From DASWHR01 sp036398095 (GTDB taxonomy: Bacteria; Actinomycetota; AC-67), in assembly GCA_036398095.1 (NCBI GenBank), contig DASWHR010000027.1:9617-73616 (forward strand): 64,000 nucleotides of DNA, in the 5' to 3' direction. Each line of letters starts with the position of its first letter. Positions within the stretch are counted from its first letter, which is position 1. Below, in pieces: positions 51,635 through 62,788 of this stretch. The notes under the pieces were generated by a model. That model did no database searches. It was not told the DNA's origin and saw nothing but the letters and a program-made list of their open reading frames with translations. The position numbers and the translations under genes are program-made.

Positions 51635-52936
51635 CTACGTCGCCGGCCGAGCCGCGTCCAGCATTTTTTCGGCGACCGCCTTGGTGCGGTCGTATCGGAT
51701 GAATGACGGCAGCGCGAGTGCGACCACGCCGGCGCCGACCAGGCAGGCCAGCCCGCCCGACACGACGCTGAGCCGCACCGACGTCAATCCCGCGACCACG
51801 CCGGCTTCCACATCGCCGAGCGTCGGGCCGCCCGCATAGACGGCGATCTCCATCCCCGACAGGCGGCCGCGAAGATGGTCGGGCGTGACCTCTTGCACGA
51901 TCGCCATCCGGAAGATGCCGCTGACCGCGTCGGCGAAGCCGGCCGCCGCCAAGCACGCGACCGCGACCGGGATGCTGCGCGTCAACCCGAACGCGGCGAT
52001 CGCAACGCCCCAGCCCAGGACCGAGAGCGTGACGGCCAGGCCTTGCCGGCGTATGCGTCCCGACCAGCCGCTCGCCGCCATCGCCAGGAACGATCCGGCG
52101 CTGGGCGCGGCGTAGAGAAGTCCGAGGGACTTTGGCCCGCCGCCCATCATCGCCGCCATCGCGGGAAACAGCGCCCTGGGCATGCCGAACACCATCGCGT
52201 TCAGGTCGATCAGGAATGAGCCCTGCAGCATCGGCCGGCCGCGAAGGAACGCGAAGCCTTCCAGGATCGACTTGAACCCGGGCGCGGCGGCATGCTCGCT
52301 CGCCGGCGAGGGCCGCATCATCGAGATCATCGCCAACGCGAACACGAACGTGCCCACGTCGACCAGGTACGTGCCGGCCAGTCCGATCGTTGCGATCGCC
52401 AGCCCGCCGATCGCCGGCCCGGCCAGATGCGAGATCCCGAACGAGGATCCTTCTAGCGCCGCCATCGCCGGCAGCTTCGCCGGCGCGACCAAACGCGGCG
52501 CCCACGAGCGACGCGCCGGGATCGCGAAACCGAACGCGCCGGCCTGCACCGCAGCCATTACGTAGAGGAACCACAGCGGCCCGCCGATTGAGGCGTTCCA
52601 CGCGAGCAGCGACGACACGCCGATCTCGGCCAGGAGAATGATCGTGAGCAGCCGGCGACGTTCGTGCGCGTCGGCGATCGCGCCGCCGACGATCGAGGCC
52701 ACGATCAGCGGCGCCAACTCGGCCGCGCCCAGCAAGCCGACGGCCATCGCCGAGTGCGTGATCCGCCAGACTTGGTAGGGGAGTGCCACCATCGCCATGG
52801 CGGACCCGAGCGACGACACCGACATGCCGAAGAACAGGAAGCGGAAGTCGCGCGACTCGCGAAGAGGAGAGACGTCAAGCGCAATCCCGCGAATGCGAGA
52901 CCGCATCCGCGAGCCGGGTTTCGACGGTTCGCTCAC
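51635..52936 (-). CDS. MFS transporter (EntS-like, 12 TM)
   Basis: This 433-residue protein has about 12 hydrophobic helices. It begins LRESRDFRFLFFGMSVSSLGSAMAMVALPYQVWRITHSAMAVG, the typical start of the enterobactin-exporter (MFS_3) branch. The intracellular GAIADAHERRRLL motif A-like loop and the second-half DHLRGRLSGMEIAV loop are visible. Likely an exporter of a small molecule. The substrate is unknown. GTG start. Confidence 0.85.
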   Translation of the reverse strand: MSEPSKPGSRMRSRIRGIALDVSPLRESRDFRFLFFGMSVSSLGSAMAMVALPYQVWRITHSAMAVGLLGAAELAPLIVASIVGGAIADAHERRRLLTIILLAEIGVSSLLAWNASIGGPLWFLYVMAAVQAGAFGFAIPARRSWAPRLVAPAKLPAMAALEGSSFGISHLAGPAIGGLAIATIGLAGTYLVDVGTFVFALAMISMMRPSPASEHAAAPGFKSILEGFAFLRGRPMLQGSFLIDLNAMVFGMPRALFPAMAAMMGGGPKSLGLLYAAPSAGSFLAMAASGWSGRIRRQGLAVTLSVLGWGVAIAAFGLTRSIPVAVACLAAAGFADAVSGIFRMAIVQEVTPDHLRGRLSGMEIAVYAGGPTLGDVEAGVVAGLTSVRLSVVSGGLACLVGAGVVALALPSFIRYDRTKAVAEKMLDAARPAT

Positions 52937-52988
52937 AACCGAGCAACGTTAGCGCGATCCGCGGTCGCCGGGCATAGATTTACGCCGG

Positions 52989-53876
52989 CTATGGGCGGAA
53001 GGCGGCCGTTTCTCGCACAAGTGCGTCCACCAGCGCGCCGGCGGCGGGCGGAAGCGTTCGCTCGTGGAGCCAGGCGATCACGTAGTCGAAGTCGGCGCTG
53101 GATCCCGCGCGGGCCAGCGGCACGGATCGAATATCCGGCGGCAGGCGGACCGAGTCGGGCAGCACGCCGACGCCCAGGCCCCGGCGTGCGAGCGACACGA
53201 CCGCCTCGGGGGTCGCGTCGCGCAGCCGCACGCGCAGACGCAAACCGGCTCGCTCGGCAAGATGCGTTACGTGCCGCGTGACCATGAACTCGGGCGCCAG
53301 CATCAGCAGCGGCTCGGCGGCCAGCGCCCCGATCGGGACCGAACGCATTGACGCGAAGCGGTGCGCGGGCGGCACCGCCAGCACGACCCGCCATGTCGCA
53401 AGCTTGCGCGAGCGCATCCCGTCCTCCAACGCGCTGCCGGCCAACGTGGACAGGTCCACTTCTCGGTCGTGCAGCGCGCGGATCGCCTCCTGCGCGTCCA
53501 ACGACCGGATCTCCACCTCCACGTCCGGATGCGCGGCATTGAAACGTTCCAGTCCGCGGGCCAAGACTGCGATGCCGCCGGCGAGGGACGACAGGCGAAT
53601 CCGTCCGGCCGCGCCGCGCGTGATCGCATCGGCCGCCTCCCGGGCACGATCCATCTCGGCCAGAACCCGCGAGGCGGCGGCCGCGATCTCGGTGCCGAGC
53701 GGCGTCGGCGCGGCGTGCCGCGGCAGCCGGTCGAAGAGCCTCCCGCCCAGCTCGTTCTCCAGTCGCGCGATGCGGCGCGACAGGGCCGGCTGCGCGACGC
53801 GCAGGTCGTCGGCTGCGGCCGAAAACGTCCCGGCATGCACGATTGCCCGGACGGCGGCCAGATCGTGGGTATCCAT
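52989..53876 (-). CDS. LysR-family transcriptional regulator
   Basis: This 295-residue regulator has an N-terminal winged helix (LAAVRAIVHAGTFSAAADDLRVAQPALSRRIARLENELGGRLFDRLPRH) and a periplasmic-binding-like effector domain (RIRLSSLAGGIAVLARGLERFNAAHPDVEVEIRSLDAQEAIRALHDREVDLSTL). It is divergent from the CitE-like lyase gene at 53995, so it plausibly controls that gene and perhaps the acyl-CoA genes downstream. ATG 53876 is chosen. Confidence 0.88.
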   Translation of the reverse strand: MDTHDLAAVRAIVHAGTFSAAADDLRVAQPALSRRIARLENELGGRLFDRLPRHAAPTPLGTEIAAAASRVLAEMDRAREAADAITRGAAGRIRLSSLAGGIAVLARGLERFNAAHPDVEVEIRSLDAQEAIRALHDREVDLSTLAGSALEDGMRSRKLATWRVVLAVPPAHRFASMRSVPIGALAAEPLLMLAPEFMVTRHVTHLAERAGLRLRVRLRDATPEAVVSLARRGLGVGVLPDSVRLPPDIRSVPLARAGSSADFDYVIAWLHERTLPPAAGALVDALVRETAAFRP

Positions 53877-53994
53877 CCATGCAGAACCATAACAGAACGG
53901 CATGGTTTATGACTCGAATGGCTATTGGACAGCATGAAAGCGAGCGGGAGATACTGACCCTCGGCACCCGATTCCTAACAGGAGGTCTCACCGA

Positions 53995-54936
53995 ATGCGC
54001 GCGCGCCGCTCATGCCTATCGGTCCCCGGCTCGTCGGCGAAGTTTCTCGCCAAGGCGGCCACGCTGGACGCCGACGAAGTTTTCTTTGACCTGGAAGACT
54101 CCGTCGCCCCGCTCGAAAAGGAGGCCGCGCGCGGCAACGTCGTGCAGGCGCTGAAGGAGCACGAGTACAAGGCGCCCACCAAGGTGCTCCGTGTCAACGG
54201 CGTCTACACACGCTGGTGCGCCAAGGATCTGATTGAGGTCGTCGAGAACGCCGGCGAGCAACTCGACTGCATCATGATTCCCAAGGTTGAAACCGTCGCC
54301 GACGTGAAGTTCGTGTCGAACATGCTTCGCATGATCGAACAGAACATGGGCTTCGAAAAGAAGATCGGCATCGAGGTGCAGATCGAAACCGCGCTGGGCC
54401 TGCTGAATCTTCCGCAGATCGCCGCCTGCGACGATCGCATCGAAGACCTGATCCTCGGTCCGGCCGACATGAGCGCCTCGCTGGGTCTGCCGACCGTCAC
54501 GGCCGGCGAGCCGATCCCCGGCTACGAGAATCTCGATCACTTCCACTACGTGCTTACGCACATCAACATCGCGGCGCGCGCCAACAACTTGCAGGCGATC
54601 GGCGGGCCGTACCTGCTCATCCGCGATCTGGATGGCTTTCGCGCCGCCGCGATGCGCGAGCGCGCGCTGGGCTACGACGGCAAGTGGGCGCTGCATCCCG
54701 ACCAGGTCACCGTCCTCAACGAGGTCTTCGCGCCGACGCAAGACGAGTACGACAAGGCCGAATCGGTGCTCGAGCACTACAAGTACGTCACCGAGGTCGA
54801 GCGCAAGGGCGCCGTCATGTTCGGCAAGGAGATGATCGACGAAGCCAGCCGCAAGATGGCCGAACAGTTCGCCGCACGCGGCCGCGCCGCCGGCATCAAG
54901 CGCGTCAAACAAGTAAAGGACTTCCTCGGCGGATGA
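53995..54936 (+). CDS. CitE-like CoA-ester lyase (HpcH/HpaI family)
   Basis: This 313-residue TIM-barrel aldolase belongs to the citrate-lyase-beta/malyl-CoA lyase family. Motifs are RSCLSVPGSSAKFLAKAATLDADEVFFDLEDSVAP, the metal and substrate residues in IGIEVQIETALGLLN, DLILGPADMSASLG and GKWALHPDQV. It probably cleaves or condenses a beta-hydroxyacyl-CoA such as (S)-citramalyl-, malyl- or beta-methylmalyl-CoA. AGGAGG precedes the ATG. The MaoC hydratase at 57248 and acyl-CoA dehydrogenase at 55347 support a short acyl-CoA/dicarboxylate pathway. Confidence 0.88.
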   Translation: MRARRSCLSVPGSSAKFLAKAATLDADEVFFDLEDSVAPLEKEAARGNVVQALKEHEYKAPTKVLRVNGVYTRWCAKDLIEVVENAGEQLDCIMIPKVETVADVKFVSNMLRMIEQNMGFEKKIGIEVQIETALGLLNLPQIAACDDRIEDLILGPADMSASLGLPTVTAGEPIPGYENLDHFHYVLTHINIAARANNLQAIGGPYLLIRDLDGFRAAAMRERALGYDGKWALHPDQVTVLNEVFAPTQDEYDKAESVLEHYKYVTEVERKGAVMFGKEMIDEASRKMAEQFAARGRAAGIKRVKQVKDFLGG

Positions 54937-54941
54937 AAGGT

Positions 54942-55241
54942 TTACCGAGCCGGTGCAGCCACGGCCGTCGTCGCGACGAGTCGCTCCCAGACGACGGCAT
55001 CGTTCCCGGCGCCCGCGCTGTTCATCGCGTCGCGAACGAGGGATGTCGCTCGCGTGATCGCGGGTTCGATGCCATCGCCTTCGACCGTGATCGCGATCTC
55101 GATCTCGCCGTCGGCCATGGAGCCGCCGATCGCCGGATCCGCCCTCGGAAGCGATGCCAAACTGGCCATGACTTCGTCCAGCCAGGCTTCGGCTCCCTCG
55201 GGTCGCAGGATCCGGCCCGCCAGCCCAATTTCGTATCTCAT
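54942..55241 (-). CDS. Small hypothetical protein
   Basis: This 99-residue product starts MRYEIGLAGRILRPEGAEAWLDEVMASLASLPRADPAIGGSMADGEIEIAITVEG. The alternating beta/alpha pattern suggests a small ferredoxin-like fold. TGGGAG lies 9 nt before the ATG. It is convergent with the CitE-like gene and lies between it and the acyl-CoA dehydrogenase promoter. No family recognised. Confidence 0.5.
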   Translation of the reverse strand: MRYEIGLAGRILRPEGAEAWLDEVMASLASLPRADPAIGGSMADGEIEIAITVEGDGIEPAITRATSLVRDAMNSAGAGNDAVVWERLVATTAVAAPAR

Positions 55242-55346
55242 GCGGCGGCTCCCAACAATCGCATCGGCGGAACCATTGTTTCAGATTCGTCGCGTACCGC
55301 CAATCGGACGGCTGATCGTTTTCGAACCCGACAGAAGTGAGGTCCC

Positions 55347-56521
<1,175 letters not shown>

Positions 56522-56525
<4 letters not shown>

Positions 56526-57190
56526 ACGAGCACGTTCTGCATGCCTTGTCGGCCGAGTGCGCGCGGACGGGGGCGCTGCTGGATTCGCTGACGTCCGACG
56601 ACTGGCCACGGCCGACACGCTGTCCGCCACTGACGGTGTTCGAGCTGGCCGCGCACGCCTACCGGGGCGCGCTTCGCATCGCCGAAATGATCGACGAGGG
56701 TGCGCGCGACGACGAAGCTGAAAAGAGCGCGATCACCTATTTCCAGTACGACGCGAAGGCCGAAGCCCCGATGATCGTCAAGCGGGCACAAGAGGTTGCA
56801 CAGACGCTGCACCCGGGGACCATGGCCGGCATCTGGCAGTCGGGGTGGGATGCCGCGCTCGCGAAGGCCGCGCCCCACATGCACGTCGATCCGGTTTTCG
56901 ACACCGTCTTCGGGCGGATGCACCTGTCGGAGTACCTCAAGACCCGCGTGGTCGAGGTCACCATCCACGCGATGGACATGCGGGACGGACTCAATCTGGC
57001 GCCCGACCCGACCGAGCCGGGCCTGACCGTGTGCTGCGAGGTCCTACGTGGCCTGCTCGGCGCCGACGTCCGGCCGCTCGGCATCGACGATGTCCGCTTC
57101 GCCGAGACCGCGACCGGCCGCGCGACGCTGGACGACGCCGAGCGCGAGATGCTGGGCCCGCTGGCCGGCCTGTTTCCCGTGCTCGCATAG
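56522..57190 (+). CDS. MDMPI/DinB-fold protein (mycothiol-dependent family)
   Basis: This 222-residue protein has the N-terminal DinB-like helices and conserved His pattern of the MDMPI/TIGR03083 type: LTSDDWPRPTRCPPLTVFELAAHAYRGALRIAEMI and YLKTRVVEVTIHAMDMRDGL. It may act as a mycothiol-dependent isomerase or scavenger. GTG start overlaps the acyl-CoA dehydrogenase stop, so the two are coupled. It is the second MDMPI-type gene in the window, along with that at 1203. Confidence 0.7.
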
Positions 57191-57247
57191 CCAGCGGCGA
57201 ACCGATTCCGAAAGTACACTTCCGACACCGCAAGGAGGACTCAGTCG

Positions 57248-57754
57248 ATGGGCGAGGCACGAGACTTCGGACGCTTCTACGAGGACTTCGTCATCGGGGA
57301 CGTCTACAAGCACTGGCCGGGAAAGACGATCACCGAGTCCGACGATCACCTGTTCTGCATGATCACGATGAACCATCATCCGCTGCACACCAACGTCCAC
57401 TACGCCGAGACCTCGACGCATTTCAAGCGCAACGTCGTCGTCGGAAACCTCGTCTACTCGCTGGCGCTCGGGATGAGCGTCCCGGATGTGTCCGGCCGCG
57501 CGATCGCCAACCTGGAGGTCGAATCGCTGTTGCACAAGGGGCCGATGTTCCACGGCGACACGCTCTACGCCGAGACGACAGTGCTGGACAAGAAGGAATC
57601 CTCCTCCAAGCCCGACCGGGGGGTCGTCGCGGTCGAAACGCGCGGCTACAACCAGGACGGCGTCGAAGTGCTGTACTTCCGTCGCAAGGTCATGGTCCCG
57701 AAGCGGTCGCACCACCCCGAGACGCAGCCGGGCCGTCCCGAGCCGCGCGAATAG
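57248..57754 (+). CDS. MaoC-family hot-dog acyl-CoA hydratase
   Basis: This 168-residue protein has the hot-dog fold of MaoC/mesaconyl-CoA hydratases: FGRFYEDFVIGDVYKHWPGKTITESDDHLFCMITMNHHPLHTN, with the conserved hydratase Asp/His segment DDHLFCMITMNHHPLHTN and PMFHGDTLYAETTVLD. It probably hydrates a trans-enoyl-CoA or mesaconyl-CoA, consistent with the CitE-like lyase and acyl-CoA dehydrogenase nearby. CAAGGAGGAC precedes the ATG. Confidence 0.88.
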   Translation: MGEARDFGRFYEDFVIGDVYKHWPGKTITESDDHLFCMITMNHHPLHTNVHYAETSTHFKRNVVVGNLVYSLALGMSVPDVSGRAIANLEVESLLHKGPMFHGDTLYAETTVLDKKESSSKPDRGVVAVETRGYNQDGVEVLYFRRKVMVPKRSHHPETQPGRPEPRE

Positions 57755-57764
57755 GAGGTCCTGG

Positions 57765-58949
57765 TTGAACTGGGTCGATCTCGTCATCCTCGGCGCGCTC
57801 GGCCTCGGCATCTGGACCGGCTACCGGCGCGGCGCCGTCTTGCAGGTGTTCTCCTGGGGCGGATTCGTTCTGGGGTTGGTGATCGGCTTCCTGCTGGCGC
57901 CGCCGCTCGTCGGCTTGTTCATCAACAACCCCGAAAGCGCGTCGATTCCCATCTACACGATCGTCGCGCTGCTCGGCATCGCCTTCGTGGTCGAAGGGAT
58001 CGTCGCCGCGTTCGCGATGAAGCTTCGCAAGAAGATCACCAACGCGACGATCAACAAGACCGACAAGATCGTCGGCTCGGCGATCGCCGGCATCCTGTCT
58101 CTGGTCGGCGCGTGGCTGCTCGGGTCGACGCTTGGCAACCTGCCGGCCAAGTCGGTCGCGTCCGCCGTGCGCGAATCGGCGATCATCCGAGTGCTCAACA
58201 ACATCGCGCCGCCGCCGCTTTCCATCACCGCCGAGATCAGCCGCCTGCTTCGCAACAGCGGCTTCCCCGAAGTCTTCGCCGCTCTCAATCCGTCACTCGC
58301 GCCCGGCGTCGAACCGCCGCCCGAGAGCCTGGCCGGCGACCAAGAGATCCTGGCTGCGGCCGAGATCACCTACAAGATCGAATCCAAAGGATGCAACGGG
58401 CTGGTAGACGGCTCAGGATTCCCGATCGGATCGGACATGCTCGTCACCGCGGCGCACGTCGTGGCCGGCACGCGTGACACGCAGGTCCTGCCGGCGACGG
58501 ACCGGCGCTCCTACAAGGGAACCGTCATCTATATGGACACCGACAAGGACATCGCGATCATCCGCGTGAGCCTGCCCGGCAAGGTGTTCTTCGTCGAAGA
58601 CGAGCACGCGGCGCGAAACACCGACGGCGCGGCGATCGGCTATCCCGGCGGCGGAAAGCGCAAGATCTCGCCGGCGCGCGTGCGGTCGCGTACGCAGGCT
58701 CGCGGCTACGACATCTACTCGCAAGGGACGGTCACGCGCACGATCTATGTGCTCCACGCCGAGGTGCGCCAAGGCAACTCGGGCGGGCCGTTGGTGGATA
58801 CCGACGGCAGGATTCGCGGGATGGTCTTCGCCGCCTCCCGCGAGGATCCCAACGAGTCCTACGCCCTGGCCGAAAACGAGATCTTCCGCGCCGTCGATCG
58901 CGCCAGAGGAAAGACCCAGCAGGTCGACACCGGCCGCTGTGCCCTGTAG
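57765..58949 (+). CDS. marP: MarP-like membrane serine protease (CvpA + trypsin-like)
   Basis: This 394-residue product starts at TTG with AGGAGG six bases before. Four CvpA/colicin-V-type transmembrane helices span about residues 1-135. A periplasmic chymotrypsin-like protease follows with H231 (TAAHVV), D262 (DKDIAI) and S339 (GNSGGP), matching the MarP triad in Mycobacterium tuberculosis. Cys near residue 210 and C392 correspond to its stabilising disulfide. MarP-type proteins help cells survive acid and oxidative stress. Neighbour DsbB/TlpA genes would support the disulfide. Confidence 0.9.
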   Translation: MNWVDLVILGALGLGIWTGYRRGAVLQVFSWGGFVLGLVIGFLLAPPLVGLFINNPESASIPIYTIVALLGIAFVVEGIVAAFAMKLRKKITNATINKTDKIVGSAIAGILSLVGAWLLGSTLGNLPAKSVASAVRESAIIRVLNNIAPPPLSITAEISRLLRNSGFPEVFAALNPSLAPGVEPPPESLAGDQEILAAAEITYKIESKGCNGLVDGSGFPIGSDMLVTAAHVVAGTRDTQVLPATDRRSYKGTVIYMDTDKDIAIIRVSLPGKVFFVEDEHAARNTDGAAIGYPGGGKRKISPARVRSRTQARGYDIYSQGTVTRTIYVLHAEVRQGNSGGPLVDTDGRIRGMVFAASREDPNESYALAENEIFRAVDRARGKTQQVDTGRCAL

Positions 58950-58970
58950 CCGGCGAGTACCATTGAAGCC

Positions 58971-60152
58971 GTGCGCGACTATGCGATCCTCCATTACCAC
59001 GAGATCGGGCTGAAGGGCGGCAATCGGTCGTTCTTCGAGCGGGCCCTGCAGCGCAACGTCGATCGCGCGCTGAGGGGTCTGGCCGGCAATGCCAAGCGGC
59101 TGCCCGGCCGCCTGCTCGTCCCGTTGGTCGCGGGCGCGGATCGCGACGAGGTGATCATGCGCCTCGGCCGCGTCTACGGCATCGCCAACTTCGCGCTGGC
59201 CACGGGTGACGAGATGACGCTCGAGCAGATCCACGACGTCGCCTGGGACCATATGCAGCGCGCCGACTTCGAAACGTTCGCCGTCCGCGCGCGCATCGCG
59301 CACTCGACGCTGCCCTACACCGTTCGTGAGCTCAACGAAAGGATCGGCGCCGTCTTGCTCGAGCGCAGCAAGACGAAGGTGAACCTGAGCGCGCCCGATC
59401 TGACCGTCCACGTCGAGATCGTCGGCGATCTCGTGCTCGTCTACACCACCAAGCATCCCGGGCCGGGCGGCCTGCCGGTCGGTGTCAGCGGCCGCAGCGT
59501 CGTGTTGATCTCGGCCGGGATCGACTCGCCGGTCGCGGCCGCCCGCATGATGCGCCGCGGCTCGAAGGTCACCTTCGTGCACTTCCATTCGATGCCGTTC
59601 ACCGACGCGTCCAGCACGCGGCAGACCGAAGAGATCGTCCAGCATCTGACACGCCACCAGAACGAGGCGAACTTGTGGATCGTGCCGCTGGCGCAGGCGC
59701 AGCAAGAGATCGTCGCCGTCGCGCCGCAGCAGCTTCGCACGATCCTGTACCGCCGAATGATGATGCGCATCGCCGCGCTCGTCGCCGAGCAGGAAGGCGC
59801 CAAAGCGCTGGTCACCGGCGACTCGCTCGGCCAGGTCGCCAGCCAGACGATCGAGAATCTCACCGCCGTCGAGGATGCCTCGTCGCTGCCGGTGCTTCGG
59901 CCGCTGATCACGCTCGACAAGATCGAGATCATCGCCGAAGCGCAGAAGCTGGGAACGTTCGAGGTGTCGGCGGCGCCGTGCCAGGAAGCCTGCGTCCTGT
60001 TCGAGCCCAAGCGGCCGGCGACCAAGGCGAGCGTAGAGGAATCCCGCCGCGCCGAGGAGAAGCTGGACGTGGACGCGCTCGCCAAAGAGGCTTTCGCGCA
60101 GGCCGAGCTCCGCACGTATCGTTATCCGGAGACTCCAGGAGACCACACGTGA
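58971..60152 (+). CDS. thiI: tRNA 4-thiouridine synthetase ThiI, without rhodanese domain
   Basis: This 393-residue enzyme activates U8 of tRNA for sulfur transfer. It has an NFLD/THUMP region (VRARIAHSTLPYTVRELNERIGAVLLERSKTKVNLSAPDLTVHVEI) and the PP-loop ATP site in LISAGIDSPVAAARMMRRG. A single conserved Cys pair occurs at PCQEACVLF; there is no C-terminal rhodanese domain, so sulfur delivery must use another protein. GTG start. Confidence 0.95.
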   Translation: MRDYAILHYHEIGLKGGNRSFFERALQRNVDRALRGLAGNAKRLPGRLLVPLVAGADRDEVIMRLGRVYGIANFALATGDEMTLEQIHDVAWDHMQRADFETFAVRARIAHSTLPYTVRELNERIGAVLLERSKTKVNLSAPDLTVHVEIVGDLVLVYTTKHPGPGGLPVGVSGRSVVLISAGIDSPVAAARMMRRGSKVTFVHFHSMPFTDASSTRQTEEIVQHLTRHQNEANLWIVPLAQAQQEIVAVAPQQLRTILYRRMMMRIAALVAEQEGAKALVTGDSLGQVASQTIENLTAVEDASSLPVLRPLITLDKIEIIAEAQKLGTFEVSAAPCQEACVLFEPKRPATKASVEESRRAEEKLDVDALAKEAFAQAELRTYRYPETPGDHT

Positions 60153-61234
60153 GCGACGAAGAGTTCCGACCGCCGCCCGAGCCCGCCGACCCGCCGGGCG
60201 TGCTTGACTCCGGGTGGTCCGCGGCTAGGGTCAACCCGGGAGGATCCGACATGAGCGTGCCCATCAAACCTGCCCGAAACCCGCGCTGGGAGCCCCAGGC
60301 GGACGAGCCGATCACGCTCGACGCCGAGCCCGCCCCCGACGACGACGGCAGCTACGACGACGACGTCGCGAAGATCCTCACCGAGATCCAATCGGTCACC
60401 GCCGTCGCAGAGCTCGAGGCTCGGGTCGCCGAGCTCGAACACGAACTGAGCCGCGTCCGCAGCGGCCACGCCGAGGACACCGACAAGGTGAGCGGCGAGC
60501 TGACGATCATGAGGGCCCGCATCGAAGACGCGCTGGGGGCCGTCGGCGCGACCGTCGAGCAGCTCCGCGGCGAAGCCGCCCGCAAGGCCTTGGAAGCGGC
60601 CGAACCCGCGGTGCCGGTCATCGACGAAGACGCGCTTCGCGAGCGCGTCCGCACCGAGATCAAGCCGGCCCGCGACGAAGTCGTCGCGACCGCCCGCGAA
60701 GAGGTCAACGCGCGCGTCAAGCAGATGCGCATCGACCTGGACGCCTCGGTCAACACGATCCGCGCCGAATTCCAGTCTTCGTTCACCGGGCTTCTGCAAG
60801 GAATGGAATCGGGCCTTCAGCAGGCTCGTGAGCAAGCGATGCGCGAGATCACGCGCCTCCGGGAACGGATCGAACCCGAATTGCAGACCGCGCGTGAGGA
60901 CGTCGCCGATCAGACGTCAACGCTGCGCCGGGATCTGGTTTCGAGCGAGGAGACCTTCACCGGCGCGCTGCGCGCGTTCGCGGGCCGGCTGGAGGGGCTG
61001 CAGTCGCAGCTATCGGAAGCGGGCGCGCGTATGGCGGCCGAACGGGCCGCAGCGGCCGCGCAGCTTCAAAGCATGGGCACGCGCATCGACGCGCTGGACG
61101 AGCGCATCACCGAAGGGCTCGCCCGCCTGTCCGAGGGAATCTTGCGCGTCGCCGAGAACATCGGGTCGGCCACGACCCTGCAGCGCCGCATCGCGGCCCT
61201 GGAAACCGCGATGAGCGACCTGCCCCAGGGATAG
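60149..61234 (+). CDS. Long coiled-coil protein
   Basis: This 361-residue acidic/Ala-rich protein overlaps the thiI stop (GTGA). From about residue 80 to the end it is almost wholly heptad-like (VAELEARVAELEHELSRVRS, ARDEVVATAREEVNARVKQMRIDL, LREERI-type repeats), predicting a long rod. Residues 1-75 are disordered and Pro/Asp-rich. An internal ATG at 60251 is an alternative start. Possible roles include cell-envelope or nucleoid scaffolding; nothing in the sequence decides. Confidence 0.65.
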   Translation: MSDEEFRPPPEPADPPGVLDSGWSAARVNPGGSDMSVPIKPARNPRWEPQADEPITLDAEPAPDDDGSYDDDVAKILTEIQSVTAVAELEARVAELEHELSRVRSGHAEDTDKVSGELTIMRARIEDALGAVGATVEQLRGEAARKALEAAEPAVPVIDEDALRERVRTEIKPARDEVVATAREEVNARVKQMRIDLDASVNTIRAEFQSSFTGLLQGMESGLQQAREQAMREITRLRERIEPELQTAREDVADQTSTLRRDLVSSEETFTGALRAFAGRLEGLQSQLSEAGARMAAERAAAAAQLQSMGTRIDALDERITEGLARLSEGILRVAENIGSATTLQRRIAALETAMSDLPQG

Positions 61235-61237
61235 GGC

Positions 61238-61501
61238 CTACTTCTTCTTCTTGGCCTTCTTCGGACCGGCCTTGGCGGCCGGCTTCTTCGCGGCAGGCTT
61301 GGCCTTGGCGGCCTTGCCGTTCGTCTTGCCCGCGGCTGGAAGGAACTGGACGGTCCCGGCGCCTGGGGCGAACAGGGTCTCGGACCCGTCCTCCCAGCGG
61401 ACCTGGATCAAGGATCCCACGACCTTGCGCAGAGTTCCTTCGCGGCGGCTCCCGCCGACCTTCGAGCCTTCCACGACGACCCGGTCTCCTACCTTCGGCA
61501 T
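61238..61501 (-). CDS. DUF1918-like protein with Lys/Ala-rich tail
   Basis: The 87-residue product has an N-terminal small beta domain (MPKVGDRVVVEGSKVGGSRREGTLRKVVGSLIQVRWEDGSETLFAPG, residues 1-47), resembling actinobacterial DUF1918 proteins. It then has a strongly basic Lys/Ala tail (KAAKAKPAAKKPAAKAGPKKAKKKK), like histone-like or nucleic-acid-binding tails. Probably a small DNA- or RNA-binding protein. It is convergent with the coiled-coil gene and divergent from the rRNA promoter. Confidence 0.65.
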   Translation of the reverse strand: MPKVGDRVVVEGSKVGGSRREGTLRKVVGSLIQVRWEDGSETLFAPGAGTVQFLPAAGKTNGKAAKAKPAAKKPAAKAGPKKAKKKK

Positions 61502-61851
61502 GCGGCGATCCTCCCCTGTGCGATACGATACGGACGGTTTCCCGGTCCCCCAGATTCAGGTTTGCCAATCGGGGACCGCGCGCTATACTAGCGCTCCGCT
61601 GTCCACTGGGGACGGCGGGAACTCGACCAAACTCCTACCCGAGATTTGGGTTGGTGTTTGGTCGCTGTCTGCGCCTTGAAAACCGCATAGCGAGGACACG
61701 CGATTCGATCCGGGCCGGAAGAGCTTTCGGGTTCGACCGGACCGGGGGAACGCAAGTGAGAGCGGGCACCCTTTTGTAACGCCTTGTTAGAGATCAGCAC
61801 CGACGGCAACCAAGGAGCTTCGGCCCCGAGGAAGCCGGCGGTGAGAAACCT
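61502..61851 (+). other. rRNA operon promoter and leader region
   Basis: The 350-bp gap before 16S rRNA holds no gene. A promoter is visible, with -35 TTGCCA at 61562-61567, 16-bp spacing and -10 TATACT at 61584-61589. Downstream the leader carries GC-rich inverted repeats and an ACCAAAC...GTTTGGT dyad near 61625-61665, as expected for antitermination or RNase III processing structures. Confidence 0.6.
61562..61589 (+). promoter_or_regulatory. 16S rRNA promoter (-35 TTGCCA, -10 TATACT)
   Basis: The two hexamers are separated by 16 bp, typical of strong sigma-70-family rRNA promoters. They lie about 270 bp upstream of the mature 16S start. Confidence 0.6.
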
Positions 61852-61861
61852 CTAATGGAGG

Positions 61862-61898
<37 letters not shown>

Positions 61899-62347
61899 TT
61901 AATACATGCAAGTCGAGCGATCGGACCATGGGTGGCAACACCCGCGGTTACGGAGCGGCGAACGGGTGAGTAACACGTGACCAACCTGCCCACGAGACGG
62001 GGATAACGTTGGGAAACCAGCGCTAATACCCGATGACCCTGCGAGGTGGCATCACCACGCAGGCAAATGGATTCCGCTCGTGGAGGGGGTCGCGGCCTAT
62101 CAGCTTGTTGGTGGGGTAATGGCCTACCAAGGCGACGACGGGTAGCTGGCGTGAGAGCGCTAACAGCCACACCGGGACTGAGACACGGCCCGGACTCCTA
62201 CGGGAGGCAGCAGTAGGGAATTTTGGACAATGGGCGAAAGCCTGATCCAGCGACGCCGCGTGAGGGATGAAGGCCTTCGGGTTGTAAACCTCTGTTGTAA
62301 GGGAAGAAGCCACCGCAAGGATGGTGACGGTACCTTACGAGGAAGCC

Positions 62348-62378
<31 letters not shown>

Positions 62379-62618
62379 GACGTAGGGGGCAAGCGTTATC
62401 CGGATTCACTGGGCGTAAAGGGCGCGTAGGCGGCTACGTAAGTCCGGCGTGAAATCCCAGGGCTCAACCCTGGAACTGCGTCGGATACTGCGTTGGCTTG
62501 AGGATGGTAGAGGTTCGGGGAACTAGCGGTGTAGCGGTGAAATGCGCAGATATCGCTAGGAACGCCGGTGGCGAAGGCGCCGGACTGGGCCATTCCTGAC
62601 GCTGAGGCGCGAAAGCTA

Positions 62619-62652
<34 letters not shown>

Positions 62653-62724
62653 TAGCCGTAAACGGTGGGTGCTAGGTGTGGGGGGCGTATGTCCTTCCGT
62701 GCCGCAGCTAACGCATTAAGCACC

Positions 62725-62788
<64 letters not shown>
